A stretch of DNA of 64,000 nt from Alteromonas sp. 1_MG-2023 (lineage in GTDB: Bacteria; Pseudomonadota; Gammaproteobacteria; Enterobacterales; Alteromonadaceae): assembly GCF_030547075.1 (NCBI RefSeq), contig NZ_JAUOQH010000002.1:248001-312000 (forward strand), read 5' to 3'. This document shows, in pieces, positions 34,233 to 44,512 of this stretch. Each line of letters opens with the position of its first letter. Positions within the stretch are counted from its first letter, which is position 1. Below the pieces are notes generated by a model. The model did not search any database. It worked only from the letters and a program-made list of their open reading frames with translations, and was not told where the DNA came from. The position numbers and the translations under genes are program-made.

Positions 34233-34655
34233 CTAATGAGTCATACCTGAATGATCCATCGAAGTATTTTTCATGTCTTTGTGCTTCATTCCTTTCATTT
34301 TTTTGCTCACATGCACCATAAATGAAAGCTGTCCCTTCATTTTATGACCGTCATCTCCCATAATGGTCCATGAGACTACGTAAGTATCCACAGCAAGCAA
34401 AGGTAAGCTGAAACTATAGTTTTTGTTTGCGTCCATCGAAGGTTCAAAGCCAACATCCACAAGCTCACCTTTTTTACTTTTAACCTTTAAGTCAACAAGA
34501 CGCACATCATCTGCAAAATTGAGATCCAGGTTGTCTGGACTTTCCATCAACATAGCATTGTCTTTCGGCATTGATGAGGCCAACGATGTATGAGCATATG
34601 CTTGTATGCTTAAGCTCAGACTTAAAACGAAAAGTGCGATGATTATTGATTTCAT
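34233..34655 (-). CDS. copC: periplasmic copper chaperone CopC
   Basis: 140 aa. A signal peptide ends at YAHTS, giving a mature N-terminal His-Thr as in CopC, where the N-terminal His is a Cu(II) ligand. The core motif PKDNAMLMESPDNLDLNF and the C-terminal VSWTIMGDDGHKMKGQLSFMV are family hallmarks, with the DGH ligand. A Met/His tail follows (MKGMKHKDMKNTSMDHSGMTH, the last ~21 residues). It is coupled to copD. Confidence 0.92.
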   Translation of the reverse strand: MKSIIIALFVLSLSLSIQAYAHTSLASSMPKDNAMLMESPDNLDLNFADDVRLVDLKVKSKKGELVDVGFEPSMDANKNYSFSLPLLAVDTYVVSWTIMGDDGHKMKGQLSFMVHVSKKMKGMKHKDMKNTSMDHSGMTH

Positions 34656-34837
34656 ATTATTTCCTTAATAGATAGTTTGTTTAAATAATGTAGTTGTTCT
34701 TGTTTGTTGTCGTAAAAAGTGAATCGTTGGTGATAGGCCGAATGTCACGGACGCATAGTCGCGGGCGAAAAAGTTCGCCACGCTACTACATGTCAATAGT
34801 CCTCTTATGAAATGTCGTTCCTTGCTTGAAGCTAGCA

Positions 34838-37800
34838 TCAGAAAGTATCCAGCAAGTGTTGAATTTGCCTTCTCTTCCACAGAAAATAAATTGCGGGTAA
34901 AACCAACAAGGTCAGTAGTAAAGCGCTAACCATGCCACCAACCATCGGAGCAGCAATACGACTCATGACTTCAGACCCAGTGCCTGAGCCGTAAAGTACG
35001 GGTAATAAGCCAAATATTATGGTCGCTGTGGTCATCATAACCGGTCGGACACGTAATCCAGAGCCATGAATAACCGCTTCAGTTAACATGTTTATGGTGG
35101 GTTTGACGCCCTCAGATTTACATTTTTCGATTAAGGCTTGATACTCCTGATTTAAGTAAACAAGCATAATTACGCCAATTTCTACGGCAACACCTGCAAG
35201 TGCAATGAAGCCGACGCCGACGGCAACTGAAAAGTTAAAACCCTCTATGTACATCAGCCAGATACTTCCCACCATAGACAGTGGTAAAGTCCCCATAATG
35301 ATCGCTACTTCGATGAAGTTGCGAAAATTGAGATACAGTAGAATAACGATGATAGCTATGGTCAAAGGAACCACATAGGTTAATTTCTCTTTAGCCCGCA
35401 ACATATACTCATATTGTCCAGACCAGTTCACCGAATAACCTGCCGGTAAGACTAATTGCTCGCTCACTGCTTTTTGGGCTGAAACCACATAGGAACCAAT
35501 ATCTACACCATCGATATCCACATACACCCAGCCATTAAGCCGTGCATTTTCACTTTTAATACCTGGAGGACCATCTTCAATATACGCATCCGCCACATCG
35601 GCCAAAGCAATTCGTTTACCCTGTGGTGTAACGATAGGTAATAAAGATAAGGACTCAGGCGATGAACGATAAGACTGAGGATAACGAACATTTACAGGGT
35701 AACGCTCTAAACCTTCAACACTCTGAGTCACATTCATCCCGCCGATAGCACTTGAGACAACTTGTTGGACGTCAGCGATGTTTAGACCATATCGTGCTGC
35801 CTTTTCGCGCTGAATATCTACTTTGACATAACGTCCTCCTGCGACACGCTCAGAATAAACAGAGGCAGTGCCGTTAACATCGGAAAGTATGGTTTCAATT
35901 TGCTGTCCGATTTTCTGAATTTCCTTGAGATCAGGGCCACCAATTTTAATACCAACGGGCGTCTTTATACCTGTTGCCAACATGTCAATTCTAGTCTTAA
36001 TTGGCATTACCCAAGCATTCGTTAGGCCCGGCAATTTGACCACTGAGTCAAACTCCTTTATTAAATCATCAGTTGTTAAGCCTTCTCGCCACTCCTCTTT
36101 AGGTTTTAATTGAATGAAGGTTTCTATCATCGTTAAAGGAGCCGGATCGGTTGCGGTATCAGCGCGACCTACTTTCCCAAACACGGTTTCGACTTCTGGG
36201 ACCGTTTTGATCAGCTTATTGGTTTGTTGCAACAACTCTCGGGCTTTGCCAATCGATATACCCGCATAGGTTGTTGGCATGTACATCAAATCCCCCTCAT
36301 CCAAAGGTGGGATAAACTCGCTGCCAATCTTGTTCACAGGCCACAAACCTATCGCTAGTACTAAAGCCGCAGCTAACATCGTTACCTTAGGGAAACGCAG
36401 AACAGTTCTAAGCGTCGGCATGTACAAAAAAGTTAAGAAACGATTGACTGGATTTTTGCTTTCAGCAAGTATTTTACCGCGCACAAAATATCCCATAAGA
36501 ACGGGCACAAGCGTAATTGCAAGAGCTGCTGAGGCTGCCATTGCATAGGTTTTGGTAAAAGCAAGCGGTGAAAACATGCGCCCCTCTTGTGCCTCAAGCG
36601 TAAACACAGGCACAAAACTGACTGTTATAATTAGAAGACTGAAAAACAATGCAGGGCCCACCTCAGATGCTGAATCCACAACTATTTGCCATCTATTCTC
36701 TTTGGTTAAGGGGGTGCGCTCCATGTGTTTATGCATATTCTCAATCATCACAATCGCCCCGTCGCTCATCGCACCAATAGCAATAGCAATTCCACCCAAT
36801 GACATGATGTTGGCATTAATACCTTGCATGTACATCACGATAATTGCTGTGATAATCCCTACTGGAATACTAATGATCGCAACAAGTGACGAACGTACAT
36901 GAAACAAGAATGCAATACACACCAGTGCAACGACGATAAACTCTTCCACTAATTTCGATGCAAGGTTGTCTACCGCTCTTTCTATTAGTGCAGAGCGATC
37001 GTAAACCGTGACAATTTCGACCCCATCGGGTAAGCCTTTTTTAAGGTCTTCAAGTTTTGCTTTGACGCCGTCAATCGTTTTTTGCGCATTTTCACCAAAG
37101 CGCATAACAACGACACCGCCAACGGTTTCCCCTTCACCGTTTAACTCAGCTACCCCCCTTCGCATCTGTGGACCAAGACGAACATCAGCAATGTCTTTTA
37201 CCAAAAGCGGCGTTCCATTTTCGTTTACACCCAAAGGAATGAGCTCAATATCCCTTTTACTCTCTATGTAACCTGTGGCACGGACCATGTATTCAGCTTC
37301 AGCCATTTCGATGACCGATGCGCCTACTTCCTGATTGCCGCGCTTAATCGCCGTTTGAATGTGAGAAAGCGGAATGCCATATGCTCGCAACTTCTCCGGA
37401 TCGACCTGCACTTGATATTGCTTTACCATGCCTCCAATAGCTGAAACTTCAGAAACGCCTGGCACCGTTTGAAGCTCATACTTAAGGAACCAATCCTGTA
37501 AGCTTCGTAGTTGGCTGATATCGTTTTGTCCCGTTTTATCAACAAGTGCATAGAGATAAACCCAACCCACGCCGGTAGCATCTGGCCCCAATTGTGGTCT
37601 TGCGTTTTCGGGTAGATTAGGAGCAACTTGCGATAAATATTCAAGCACTCGACTACGCGCCCAGTACAAGTCGGTGTCGTCATCAAAGATGATGTAGACA
37701 TAAGAATCGCCAAAAAACGAATATCCTCTCACTGTTTGTGCCCCGGGCACTGACAGCATTGCGGTAGTCAAAGGATAGGTAACTTGATCTTCTACCACTT

Positions 37801-37975
37801 GAGGCGCTTGTCCTGGATAACTAGTTTTTATAATTACCTGTACGTCCGACAAATCGGGTAATGCATCAACCGGCGTGTTTTTAATGGCAAACAACCCACC
37901 ACCCACGAGAATAAGCGTAGCCAGTAGAACAAAAAATCGGTTATTGACCGACCATCTAATTATGGCAGCTATCAT
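34838..37975 (-). CDS. cusA: heavy-metal RND efflux pump CusA
   Basis: A 1045-aa, 12-helix proton-driven inner-membrane pump of the HME-RND family, matching CusA in length. Family stretches include IRWSVNNRFFVLLATLILV at the start, PVDALPDLSDVQVIIKT, and GAMSDGAIVMIENMHKH in the proton-relay helix with its Asp. Cus-type methionines occur in the periplasmic cleft region (TRIDMLATGIKTPVGIK). Its ATG overlaps the end of cusB by 4 bp. Substrate Cu(I)/Ag(I) is inferred from the adaptor's CusF domains and the local copper genes. Confidence 0.93.
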   Translation of the reverse strand: MIAAIIRWSVNNRFFVLLATLILVGGGLFAIKNTPVDALPDLSDVQVIIKTSYPGQAPQVVEDQVTYPLTTAMLSVPGAQTVRGYSFFGDSYVYIIFDDDTDLYWARSRVLEYLSQVAPNLPENARPQLGPDATGVGWVYLYALVDKTGQNDISQLRSLQDWFLKYELQTVPGVSEVSAIGGMVKQYQVQVDPEKLRAYGIPLSHIQTAIKRGNQEVGASVIEMAEAEYMVRATGYIESKRDIELIPLGVNENGTPLLVKDIADVRLGPQMRRGVAELNGEGETVGGVVVMRFGENAQKTIDGVKAKLEDLKKGLPDGVEIVTVYDRSALIERAVDNLASKLVEEFIVVALVCIAFLFHVRSSLVAIISIPVGIITAIIVMYMQGINANIMSLGGIAIAIGAMSDGAIVMIENMHKHMERTPLTKENRWQIVVDSASEVGPALFFSLLIITVSFVPVFTLEAQEGRMFSPLAFTKTYAMAASAALAITLVPVLMGYFVRGKILAESKNPVNRFLTFLYMPTLRTVLRFPKVTMLAAALVLAIGLWPVNKIGSEFIPPLDEGDLMYMPTTYAGISIGKARELLQQTNKLIKTVPEVETVFGKVGRADTATDPAPLTMIETFIQLKPKEEWREGLTTDDLIKEFDSVVKLPGLTNAWVMPIKTRIDMLATGIKTPVGIKIGGPDLKEIQKIGQQIETILSDVNGTASVYSERVAGGRYVKVDIQREKAARYGLNIADVQQVVSSAIGGMNVTQSVEGLERYPVNVRYPQSYRSSPESLSLLPIVTPQGKRIALADVADAYIEDGPPGIKSENARLNGWVYVDIDGVDIGSYVVSAQKAVSEQLVLPAGYSVNWSGQYEYMLRAKEKLTYVVPLTIAIIVILLYLNFRNFIEVAIIMGTLPLSMVGSIWLMYIEGFNFSVAVGVGFIALAGVAVEIGVIMLVYLNQEYQALIEKCKSEGVKPTINMLTEAVIHGSGLRVRPVMMTTATIIFGLLPVLYGSGTGSEVMSRIAAPMVGGMVSALLLTLLVLPAIYFLWKRRQIQHLLDTF

Positions 37976-39804
37976 TGATGAGCTCCTTGATGGTCTGAAT
38001 GATTAGAATGATCCATGTCTTGGGTATCGTTCATGTCTGTCATCGAGCCCATGATGTGGACAGTTGCCACTTCAAAACTTCCAGAGTCGGTTTTGACAAT
38101 TTCCATGTGCAGTGACATACCGGCTTTCAATTCTTCAATAGCAACGCTATCGGCAACATCGAAATCCATTGTCATACTCGGCCATTCCCACTCATCAATA
38201 GGACCGTGATCAACGTTGATTTTTCTGCTCTCCATCATCACGTTATTTATGGTTGCCTCTGTCCAAACCGACATAATAGGCTCTTCCATACTGTGCATTG
38301 CGTCATGACCTGAATCAGTGCTCTCCTCAGAGCTATCCATGTCATTCATCGAATCCATGATATGAACGGTGGTTACTTCGAAACTTCCAGAGTCAGTTTT
38401 AGTGATTTCCATATGAAGTGACATGCCGGCTTTCAACTCATTAATGTCGACGCTTTCGGCAACGGTGAAATCCATTGTCATGCTCGGCCATTCCCACTCT
38501 TCAATAGCGCCATGATCAACATTTATCATTCTATGATCTGTCATCACACTGTTTACGGTCGCCTCGGTATATACCGACTGCGCAGTCGCTTCAGGCTCCT
38601 CCATCCTTTTGAAATCAGAACTAATGCTGCTTTCTGAATCGAGTAAGAATTGTGCTGACGTAACGATTTTGTCGTTGAGTCTCAAGCCTGATAAGATCTC
38701 TGTATATTCATCAACTACCTGTCCTACTTCTACTGACACCGACTTAAACTTACCGTCTCCAAGTGCTAAAACCACTCTATCTTGGCTACCAGTTCTAATT
38801 ACCGCCTCAGAGGGCACGAGTAAATTCTCACCTGTTAAATCGGAATGGATCGTTACCTGAGCGAACATGTTAGGTTTTAGTGCATAATCATCATTGGTAA
38901 ATCTCAGTCTGACTTTAAGCGTCCTAGTCGTTTCATCTAGGGTTGGATAGATATAATCAACCTCTCCTGTCCACTTTTTACCTGGGAGATATTCTAAAGT
39001 CATAGTCACAGGCAAACCCTCTTGAATTTGAGCAGACTGTCGCTCAAACACCTCAGCATCGACCCAAACTTTATCCAAGGCACCAATTGATAAAATTGTC
39101 AGTCCTGGCTTTACGTAAAACCCTTGACGCACATTCAAGTTATCAACAAAGCCAGTTTGGGGTGCATAGAAGGTTATTGTTTGCTGAACTTTACCAGTTG
39201 AGATAAGCGATTGAATCTCAGATTCTGGCATTTGCAGCGCTTTTAACCTTGTTTTTGAAGCCTCTATCAGCTCCTTATTTGAGCGTTTTAAGGCAATAAG
39301 ATATTCTTCTTGAGCATTTACAAGTTCGGGAGAATAAAGCGCGTATAGTGGCTCGCCCTTTTTGACATATTCGCCCGCTGCTTTTACGTATAGCTCATCT
39401 ATCCAACCCTCTACCCTTGGGTGAATATGAACGAGTGTGTCCTCATTATATTGGATATAACCTACTGTTTTTATAGGTACGTGCAAAGACCGCTTTTCCA
39501 CTTTAGCAGTACGCACACCTAGATTGTTCACTACAGTTGGCGAAATCTTCACCGTACCTGGGCTATCGCCAGCGCCTTGTTCATCTTCGTAAACAGGTAC
39601 TAAATCCATGCCCATAGGGGACTTCCCAGGCTCATCTCTTCTATAGTTTGGATCCATTGGCGCAACCCAATACAAAGGCTGCTTTTCTCCAGCATCCGCC
39701 GCACTATCATGTGAGTCATTTGAGCTTGGTAATATTGAGTAGGTAAGAGCTGTCATTACAGCGCCTGCTATCACGCCTATAGCGATTGCGTTAACAGTTT
39801 TCAT
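37972..39804 (-). CDS. cusB: CusB-type adaptor with two fused C-terminal CusF domains
   Basis: 610 aa, longer than E. coli CusB (about 407 aa). Order: signal anchor; heavy-metal-binding YWVAPMDPNYRRDEPGKSPMGM segment (residues ~45-68); barrel-sandwich and helical hairpin (to ~390); then two CusF-like OB domains (~410-485 and ~512-585). Each CusF copy keeps the Cu(I) set His, Trp, Met, Met (VDHG ... EWEWPSMTMDF). The two copies are nearly identical, indicating recent duplication. A Met/His tail ends the protein. The fusion puts the copper chaperone on the pump itself. It overlaps cusC and cusA by 4 bp each. Confidence 0.93.
   Translation of the reverse strand: MKTVNAIAIGVIAGAVMTALTYSILPSSNDSHDSAADAGEKQPLYWVAPMDPNYRRDEPGKSPMGMDLVPVYEDEQGAGDSPGTVKISPTVVNNLGVRTAKVEKRSLHVPIKTVGYIQYNEDTLVHIHPRVEGWIDELYVKAAGEYVKKGEPLYALYSPELVNAQEEYLIALKRSNKELIEASKTRLKALQMPESEIQSLISTGKVQQTITFYAPQTGFVDNLNVRQGFYVKPGLTILSIGALDKVWVDAEVFERQSAQIQEGLPVTMTLEYLPGKKWTGEVDYIYPTLDETTRTLKVRLRFTNDDYALKPNMFAQVTIHSDLTGENLLVPSEAVIRTGSQDRVVLALGDGKFKSVSVEVGQVVDEYTEILSGLRLNDKIVTSAQFLLDSESSISSDFKRMEEPEATAQSVYTEATVNSVMTDHRMINVDHGAIEEWEWPSMTMDFTVAESVDINELKAGMSLHMEITKTDSGSFEVTTVHIMDSMNDMDSSEESTDSGHDAMHSMEEPIMSVWTEATINNVMMESRKINVDHGPIDEWEWPSMTMDFDVADSVAIEELKAGMSLHMEIVKTDSGSFEVATVHIMGSMTDMNDTQDMDHSNHSDHQGAHQ
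38053..38577 (-). repeat. tandem duplication encoding two CusF domains
   Basis: Two units of roughly 220 bp (about 38577-38358 and 38272-38053) inside cusB encode near-identical CusF-like domains joined by an acidic, Met/His-containing linker. The similarity at DNA level is high enough for unequal recombination between copies. Confidence 0.8.
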
Positions 39805-41162
39805 TGGTTTGCTCCAAATTCAGATACAGCTTTAAGACTCTGCTCAGAAAAAAAGTAATTTAGTTGAATGTTTGTTTTAAGTAGTTCGACTTCGATTTCT
39901 AATGCGTCAATACGAGCATTTAGATCAGCAATCCTAGCTCTCACAACTTCAGCAAAATCACCGTCATCATTGGTATAAGCTGTTAACGAGGCTTCGGCTT
40001 GTTCGCTTGATTGCTGGAGAATATTCGTGCGATATAAGGTCTGTCTCTCCAACAGCCGTTCTCTTGCTGCAAAAATGGATTGCATTTGAGCAAGCATGCC
40101 TCTAAGCACTAATCGTTTTTCAGTTTTAATTGCTTCTGATTCGTTAACGGCGGCGCTTACTTCTTTATCTTGTTTATTTTCTGTAAACAAAGGGAGGTCA
40201 AAGCTAACGCCGATTGAAAGAAAATCTGCTCGGCTTCTGTCCATTTGGTCATCTGCTCGATATGCATAACTGGCATTTACTCCCCATTGCGGCTTGTATT
40301 GTTGTTTCGCTAGTTTAATGCCAGTCTGACTAGACTTTATTCGGCTTTCAACAGCTCTTATTAGAGGATGCGAGATGAGTATATTTGCCAACATTTGTTG
40401 ATTATTAGCTTTTAATATCTTGTAGTAGGCGTTCTCTATTCCTTCAATTTCTGGCAACGTTTTTGGTAGTTCAAGAGAGGCAACATTTACCGAGTTATTG
40501 AACGCGCCTGAATCGCCGCCGGTCAACCATTCTAAAAGTTCGGCCGAGGCTCTTTCTTTTTGAGAAGATAGCTTTGTGAGTCTGTCTTCAAGTCGCGCTA
40601 GTTCCAACTGCGCTCGGATAATATCTTGTTGCCTGACTTTACCGACGGCAGAGGAGTAATTCGCTTCTGCAATTTCACTGAGTTGTTCAAACAAAGATCT
40701 GTCTTTCTCAATTAGCGAAATGCTTTGCTGCGCTAGATAAACGTCTAACCACTTCATAGAAACGGCAACTTGTGTTTTGGCTATTCTGTCCAATCGCATA
40801 AATGGATGCTGCGTTGCCAATTCTTCGAGTTGCTTGCGTCTAATACTCAAGCTTTCTCCACGAGGAAACATCTGTGAAATGCCAGCTTTAACTTGAGTCA
40901 TAGGCTCTTGGTCGAATGCGAAACCATCAGTAGGGACGTTTGCCAACCCTAATGACACAACTGGATCAGGCAAAGTATCTGCGGCGATACTTGAAGAAAT
41001 AGTTGCGTTTTCCCGATATTGGCTACCTTCCAACCACGGGTCCTTTTGAATAGCTTGGGCAACAGCCTGCTGCAAAGTAAGGGGGGTCTTTTGTTCTGCT
41101 GATATTTGACTACTTGTTGTAACAAGCAAAATTAGGCATGCAAGGCCTTTAAAAGCACTCAT
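39801..41162 (-). CDS. cusC: TolC-family outer-membrane channel CusC
   Basis: A 453-aa outer-membrane factor for the CusCBA pump. The signal peptide ends near QISAEQ. The TolC fold is recognisable from TLQQAVAQAIQKDPWLEGS at the mature start and helical Ala/Glu/Gln-rich repeats. No lipobox Cys is seen, unlike E. coli CusC. It shares a 1-bp junction with the DUF411 gene upstream and 4 bp with cusB downstream. Confidence 0.9.
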   Translation of the reverse strand: MSAFKGLACLILLVTTSSQISAEQKTPLTLQQAVAQAIQKDPWLEGSQYRENATISSSIAADTLPDPVVSLGLANVPTDGFAFDQEPMTQVKAGISQMFPRGESLSIRRKQLEELATQHPFMRLDRIAKTQVAVSMKWLDVYLAQQSISLIEKDRSLFEQLSEIAEANYSSAVGKVRQQDIIRAQLELARLEDRLTKLSSQKERASAELLEWLTGGDSGAFNNSVNVASLELPKTLPEIEGIENAYYKILKANNQQMLANILISHPLIRAVESRIKSSQTGIKLAKQQYKPQWGVNASYAYRADDQMDRSRADFLSIGVSFDLPLFTENKQDKEVSAAVNESEAIKTEKRLVLRGMLAQMQSIFAARERLLERQTLYRTNILQQSSEQAEASLTAYTNDDGDFAEVVRARIADLNARIDALEIEVELLKTNIQLNYFFSEQSLKAVSEFGANQ

Positions 41163-41686
41163 CAGAATTGCTCCTCATACGAATTCACCTCTGCAAAAAC
41201 CTCTGCTGTACCGTCATCTTTGAGCAATAACACTTGATATGGTCTGAATTGATCGCCGTTCTCCATTCCTGGACTGCCAACAGGCATACCCGGCACCGAG
41301 AGGCCGATTGTGCCTTGCGGAACATTATCTAAGTATTTAACAATAAATTTGACGGGTATATGACCTTCGAAAACATACCCTTCAGTTGACACCGATGTAT
41401 GGCAGGAGCGGTACATTGGCTCGATTCCGAGATCTTGTTTTTTAGTAGTGAGAAAAACAATATCATCTACATCGGTTTGGATGCCTTGAGATTCAGCATG
41501 ATCAATCCATCCCTGACAACATCCACACGACTCGCGTTTAAAAACGTCCAACTTTAAACTTGGCTCAATATCTTGGGAATTGGTCTTGTTTTGTTCAGTA
41601 GTAACTGATTCATTTGTGCATGCAACGACGATAGTCACTGAAATAAGCAGCACTAATTTAGTAAAAAGCAATTTTATTGGCTTCAT
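41162..41686 (-). CDS. DUF411 metal-binding lipoprotein
   Basis: 174 aa. The N-terminus is a lipoprotein signal (ISVTIVVACTN, lipidated Cys at ~23). The DUF411 domain follows: VFKRESCGCCQGWIDH with a CxCC metal site, MYRSCHTSV and GHIPVKFI, then GLSVPGMPVGSPGME. DUF411 proteins lie in many copper and silver operons and bind metal in the periplasm. It sits between the copL-like gene and cusC. Confidence 0.9.
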   Translation of the reverse strand: MKPIKLLFTKLVLLISVTIVVACTNESVTTEQNKTNSQDIEPSLKLDVFKRESCGCCQGWIDHAESQGIQTDVDDIVFLTTKKQDLGIEPMYRSCHTSVSTEGYVFEGHIPVKFIVKYLDNVPQGTIGLSVPGMPVGSPGMENGDQFRPYQVLLLKDDGTAEVFAEVNSYEEQF

Positions 41687-41782
41687 TTGATTTCTCTTTC
41701 TAACAATTTAAATGTCGGCCACAGCCTTCATTGGGCGGCGTTCGATATTGGAATTTTGACGAGCTTCGCCAAATTTTTGGAG

Positions 41783-42142
41783 TTAGGCTAAAGAGCGTTT
41801 TGGGGGACGTTGCAAGCGACCAAGGACAGCATCATCTGCATCCGTGATAAAAGTGTTGGGCTTAAGGGATTTGAAGTCGATTGGAGTTAAAATGTCAAAA
41901 TTCACGAGCATCGCGATGGACACAATGCCTAGTGGACAAGCACACCCGTCGCCACAGCAATCCGCGTCCATCTGACTCGTCTCATGGCTATTTTGTGATG
42001 AATTATGGTCGTTATCCATAAGGTGTTGCTCATGCATATCGTTTTGCATGTCGCAGCCAGGGCTGGACATCGCAAACGAATCTGCAACTTGAGTGCTTAA
42101 AAATATTATAAGCAAAACAGTTTTAATGCATTTACTGACCAC
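41783..42142 (-). CDS. CopL-like His/Cys-rich exported small protein
   Basis: 119 aa with a signal peptide (cleavage near DSFAMS), a Met/His/Asp-rich middle (CDMQNDMHEQHLMDNDH), a DCCGDGCACPLG cysteine cluster and a C-terminal LQRPPKRSLA. It leads the cus operon just as the copL-like protein at 23489 leads copAB, so the pair may be regulatory copper leaders. It is separated from cusR by the divergent promoter region. Confidence 0.7.
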   Translation of the reverse strand: MVSKCIKTVLLIIFLSTQVADSFAMSSPGCDMQNDMHEQHLMDNDHNSSQNSHETSQMDADCCGDGCACPLGIVSIAMLVNFDILTPIDFKSLKPNTFITDADDAVLGRLQRPPKRSLA

Positions 42143-42447
42143 ACCGACCCTTAATGAATAATCTAATACGACTTTACTATTCTTGAAATACCTTTGATAA
42201 GGTATTCTAAATATAGTTCCAGTTGAAGAGTATAGTTAAGCAACATGGCAGTGCGATTACCTGCTCATTACAATGTAGTAATCTAGTCAGAGCAATCGTT
42301 GGTTATTTTTATGCATTGGAATATATTGCTTGTGAGTGAGGTACGTTTTGTTGGCCCGAGTTGCAACATCCAATCTCGAACACCCACTTGTTAAACATTT
42401 AGCAACACTAAGTACCGAAATCGCATTAAACATGACGTGAGTGAACT
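42143..42447. promoter_or_regulatory. divergent cus promoter region
   Basis: 305 bp between the copL-like/cus operon (minus) and cusRS (plus). It holds no gene. A CATTACAATGTAGTAAT sequence (42266-42282) shares its first eight bases and its imperfect dyad with the copper box at 23133. It is a candidate CusR site serving both directions. Confidence 0.5.
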
Positions 42448-43131
42448 ATGAAAATTTTGGTAGTCGAGGATGAAAAGAAAATCGGTGACTATATAAAGCA
42501 AGGACTAACAGAGTCTGGATTTGTCATTGAACTCGTGCGCAATGGTTTAGACGGTCATCATAAAGCGATGACAGGCGAGTTTAATCTAATAATATTAGAC
42601 GTCATGCTCCCAGATATTAATGGTTGGCGGATTTTAGAGTCATTACGTCAATCTGGCAATCAAACGCCGGTATTGTTTTTGACAGCGAGAGATAGTGTAA
42701 ATGACAGAGTAAAGGGTCTAGAGCTGGGCGCTGACGATTATCTAGTCAAGCCTTTTGCTTTTGCAGAATTGTTGGCTAGAGTCAGAACCCTTTTTCGAAG
42801 AGGAAATACAGTAGCTGCCAACCTGCTACAAGTCGCAGACTTACAAATGGACATCCCGTCTCGTGTTGTAAAACGCGCTGGCCAATCCATTAACTTGACA
42901 ACAAAAGAGTTTTCGCTTTTAGAACTCATGGTCAGAAGACAAGGAGAGGTGCTTCCTCGCTCCTTGATTGCGTCTCAAGTATGGGATATTAATTTCGACA
43001 GCGATACAAACGTCATCGATGTAGCGATACGCCGCTTAAGAGCTAAAATTGATGATGCATTTTCCCCTAAATTGATTCAAACGGTTCGTGGTATGGGATA
43101 CAAGTTAACAACTGATGAAGAGCAAAATTAA
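42448..43131 (+). CDS. cusR: copper response regulator CusR
   Basis: A 227-aa OmpR-family regulator. Receiver Asp51 lies in [14 protein letters not shown] and the conserved Lys in [13 protein letters not shown]. The winged helix ([15 protein letters not shown] ... [14 protein letters not shown]) ends with [11 protein letters not shown]. It resembles CusR/CopR/IrlR most. It is divergent from the cus operon and overlaps cusS by 17 bp. Expected targets are the CATTACAA-type boxes at 23133 and 42266. Confidence 0.9.
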   Translation: MKILVVEDEKKIGDYIKQGLTESGFVIELVRNGLDGHHKAMTGEFNLIILDVMLPDINGWRILESLRQSGNQTPVLFLTARDSVNDRVKGLELGADDYLVKPFAFAELLARVRTLFRRGNTVAANLLQVADLQMDIPSRVVKRAGQSINLTTKEFSLLELMVRRQGEVLPRSLIASQVWDINFDSDTNVIDVAIRRLRAKIDDAFSPKLIQTVRGMGYKLTTDEEQN

Positions 43132-44512
43132 AAGGCAAAAGCCGTATTCAATTTCCTTTCGAACAATGGTATTTGTGGGAATAGCTATCTTTGTGTGTTT
43201 GGGCGTTATGGGCACACTCGTAGTCACCTCCATCGAAGATCATTTTCAAGAACAAGATGCCGATGAGCTTGATGAGGTGTTTCATGCCATTAAGTTAAAG
43301 CTCGAAAAGTCACATAATCAGTCAGTACAACCCAGTAAGCTTTTATTTCAGGCGGTTTCAGGACATCATGGTGTGTACTATTATGTTGAGGATGCCGAAG
43401 GAGATACAATATTTTCAAGCGAAGGAGCCGACTTTTCTTTCTTTCCTAAAACAGCCAAAACATACACATCAATTAATCCCGCAGACATGCTGTTATTTAG
43501 CGATGAAAACCATATGCATAGAGCCATTAAATTAGGTTTTAATACGCATGATACTAGCTATACCATCATCGTTGCTTCAAACATGGAATTTCATATGACA
43601 TTTATGAACAGCCTTTTGAAATCGATTATTGGCATCATTATTTGTTCGGGCATTATTACAGTCTTAGCTGCGCGTTTTGCGATTTACAGAAGCCTATCAC
43701 CATTAAGAAAGCTTACGCGAAAAATTGAAACCATCACCGCCGATAATCTTGATATACGACTAAACCCAGATGTGGTACCGGAAGAATTAATCACTCTAGT
43801 AAGTTCTTTCAATACCATGATTGAGCGGCTTGAGGATGGATTTGAAAAACTATCCCACTTCTCAGCCGATATCGCGCATGAATTACGAACCCCAATAACT
43901 AGCTTAACTACCCAAACCCAAGTGATGTTGGGACAAGCTCGGTCAAATGACGAATATGCTGAAATACTTTATTCGAATTTAGAAGAATATGAGCGTATGA
44001 CGAAAATGGTAAGTGATATGCTGCTATTAGCTAAAACCGAGCACGGTCTTATCAAGCCATCAATTGAACCTTTAGATATTCAACAGGAAATATCAAGCCT
44101 ACTCGATTACTTTAATTTACTCGCTGACGAAAAGCATATAAACATCCAAGTCACCGCATCCGCCCTTACTATTCAATGCGATAAAACCATGTTCCGACAG
44201 GCAATAGGAAATCTGATTTCAAATGCGATTAGACACGCTCCTAGTAATAGTACGGTAGAGATCAAAACGGAGTCCAAAGGAAAAAAGCAGAAAATAATGG
44301 TGTTAAATAACGGGGAGAAAATTGAGCCTCAGCATATTCCCAAATTGTTCAATCGTTTCTATCGAGTTGACCCATCTCGACAAAGAGATGGGCAAGGTAC
44401 AGGCCTTGGATTGACTATTGCTAAATCTGTGATGAAAATCAATGGAGCCGATATGTACGTCGAATCAGATGAAAGTAAGACGGTTTTTATTATCGAGTTT
44501 AGCGATACTTAA
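43115..44512 (+). CDS. cusS: copper sensor histidine kinase CusS
   Basis: A 465-aa heavy-metal sensor kinase with two transmembrane helices (~15-40 and ~165-190) around a periplasmic domain holding scattered His and Met residues ([22 protein letters not shown]). HAMP, then His255 ([16 protein letters not shown]), the N box ([11 protein letters not shown]) and the G box ([15 protein letters not shown]) follow. It is the partner of CusR by overlap. Confidence 0.9.
   Translation: MKSKIKRQKPYSISFRTMVFVGIAIFVCLGVMGTLVVTSIEDHFQEQDADELDEVFHAIKLKLEKSHNQSVQPSKLLFQAVSGHHGVYYYVEDAEGDTIFSSEGADFSFFPKTAKTYTSINPADMLLFSDENHMHRAIKLGFNTHDTSYTIIVASNMEFHMTFMNSLLKSIIGIIICSGIITVLAARFAIYRSLSPLRKLTRKIETITADNLDIRLNPDVVPEELITLVSSFNTMIERLEDGFEKLSHFSADIAHELRTPITSLTTQTQVMLGQARSNDEYAEILYSNLEEYERMTKMVSDMLLLAKTEHGLIKPSIEPLDIQQEISSLLDYFNLLADEKHINIQVTASALTIQCDKTMFRQAIGNLISNAIRHAPSNSTVEIKTESKGKKQKIMVLNNGEKIEPQHIPKLFNRFYRVDPSRQRDGQGTGLGLTIAKSVMKINGADMYVESDESKTVFIIEFSDT

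Noticed and set aside
34665-34880. 71-codon minus-strand frame between cusA and copC
   Set aside because: Overlaps the cusA end, lacks a ribosome-binding site and shows no domain; treated as non-coding.
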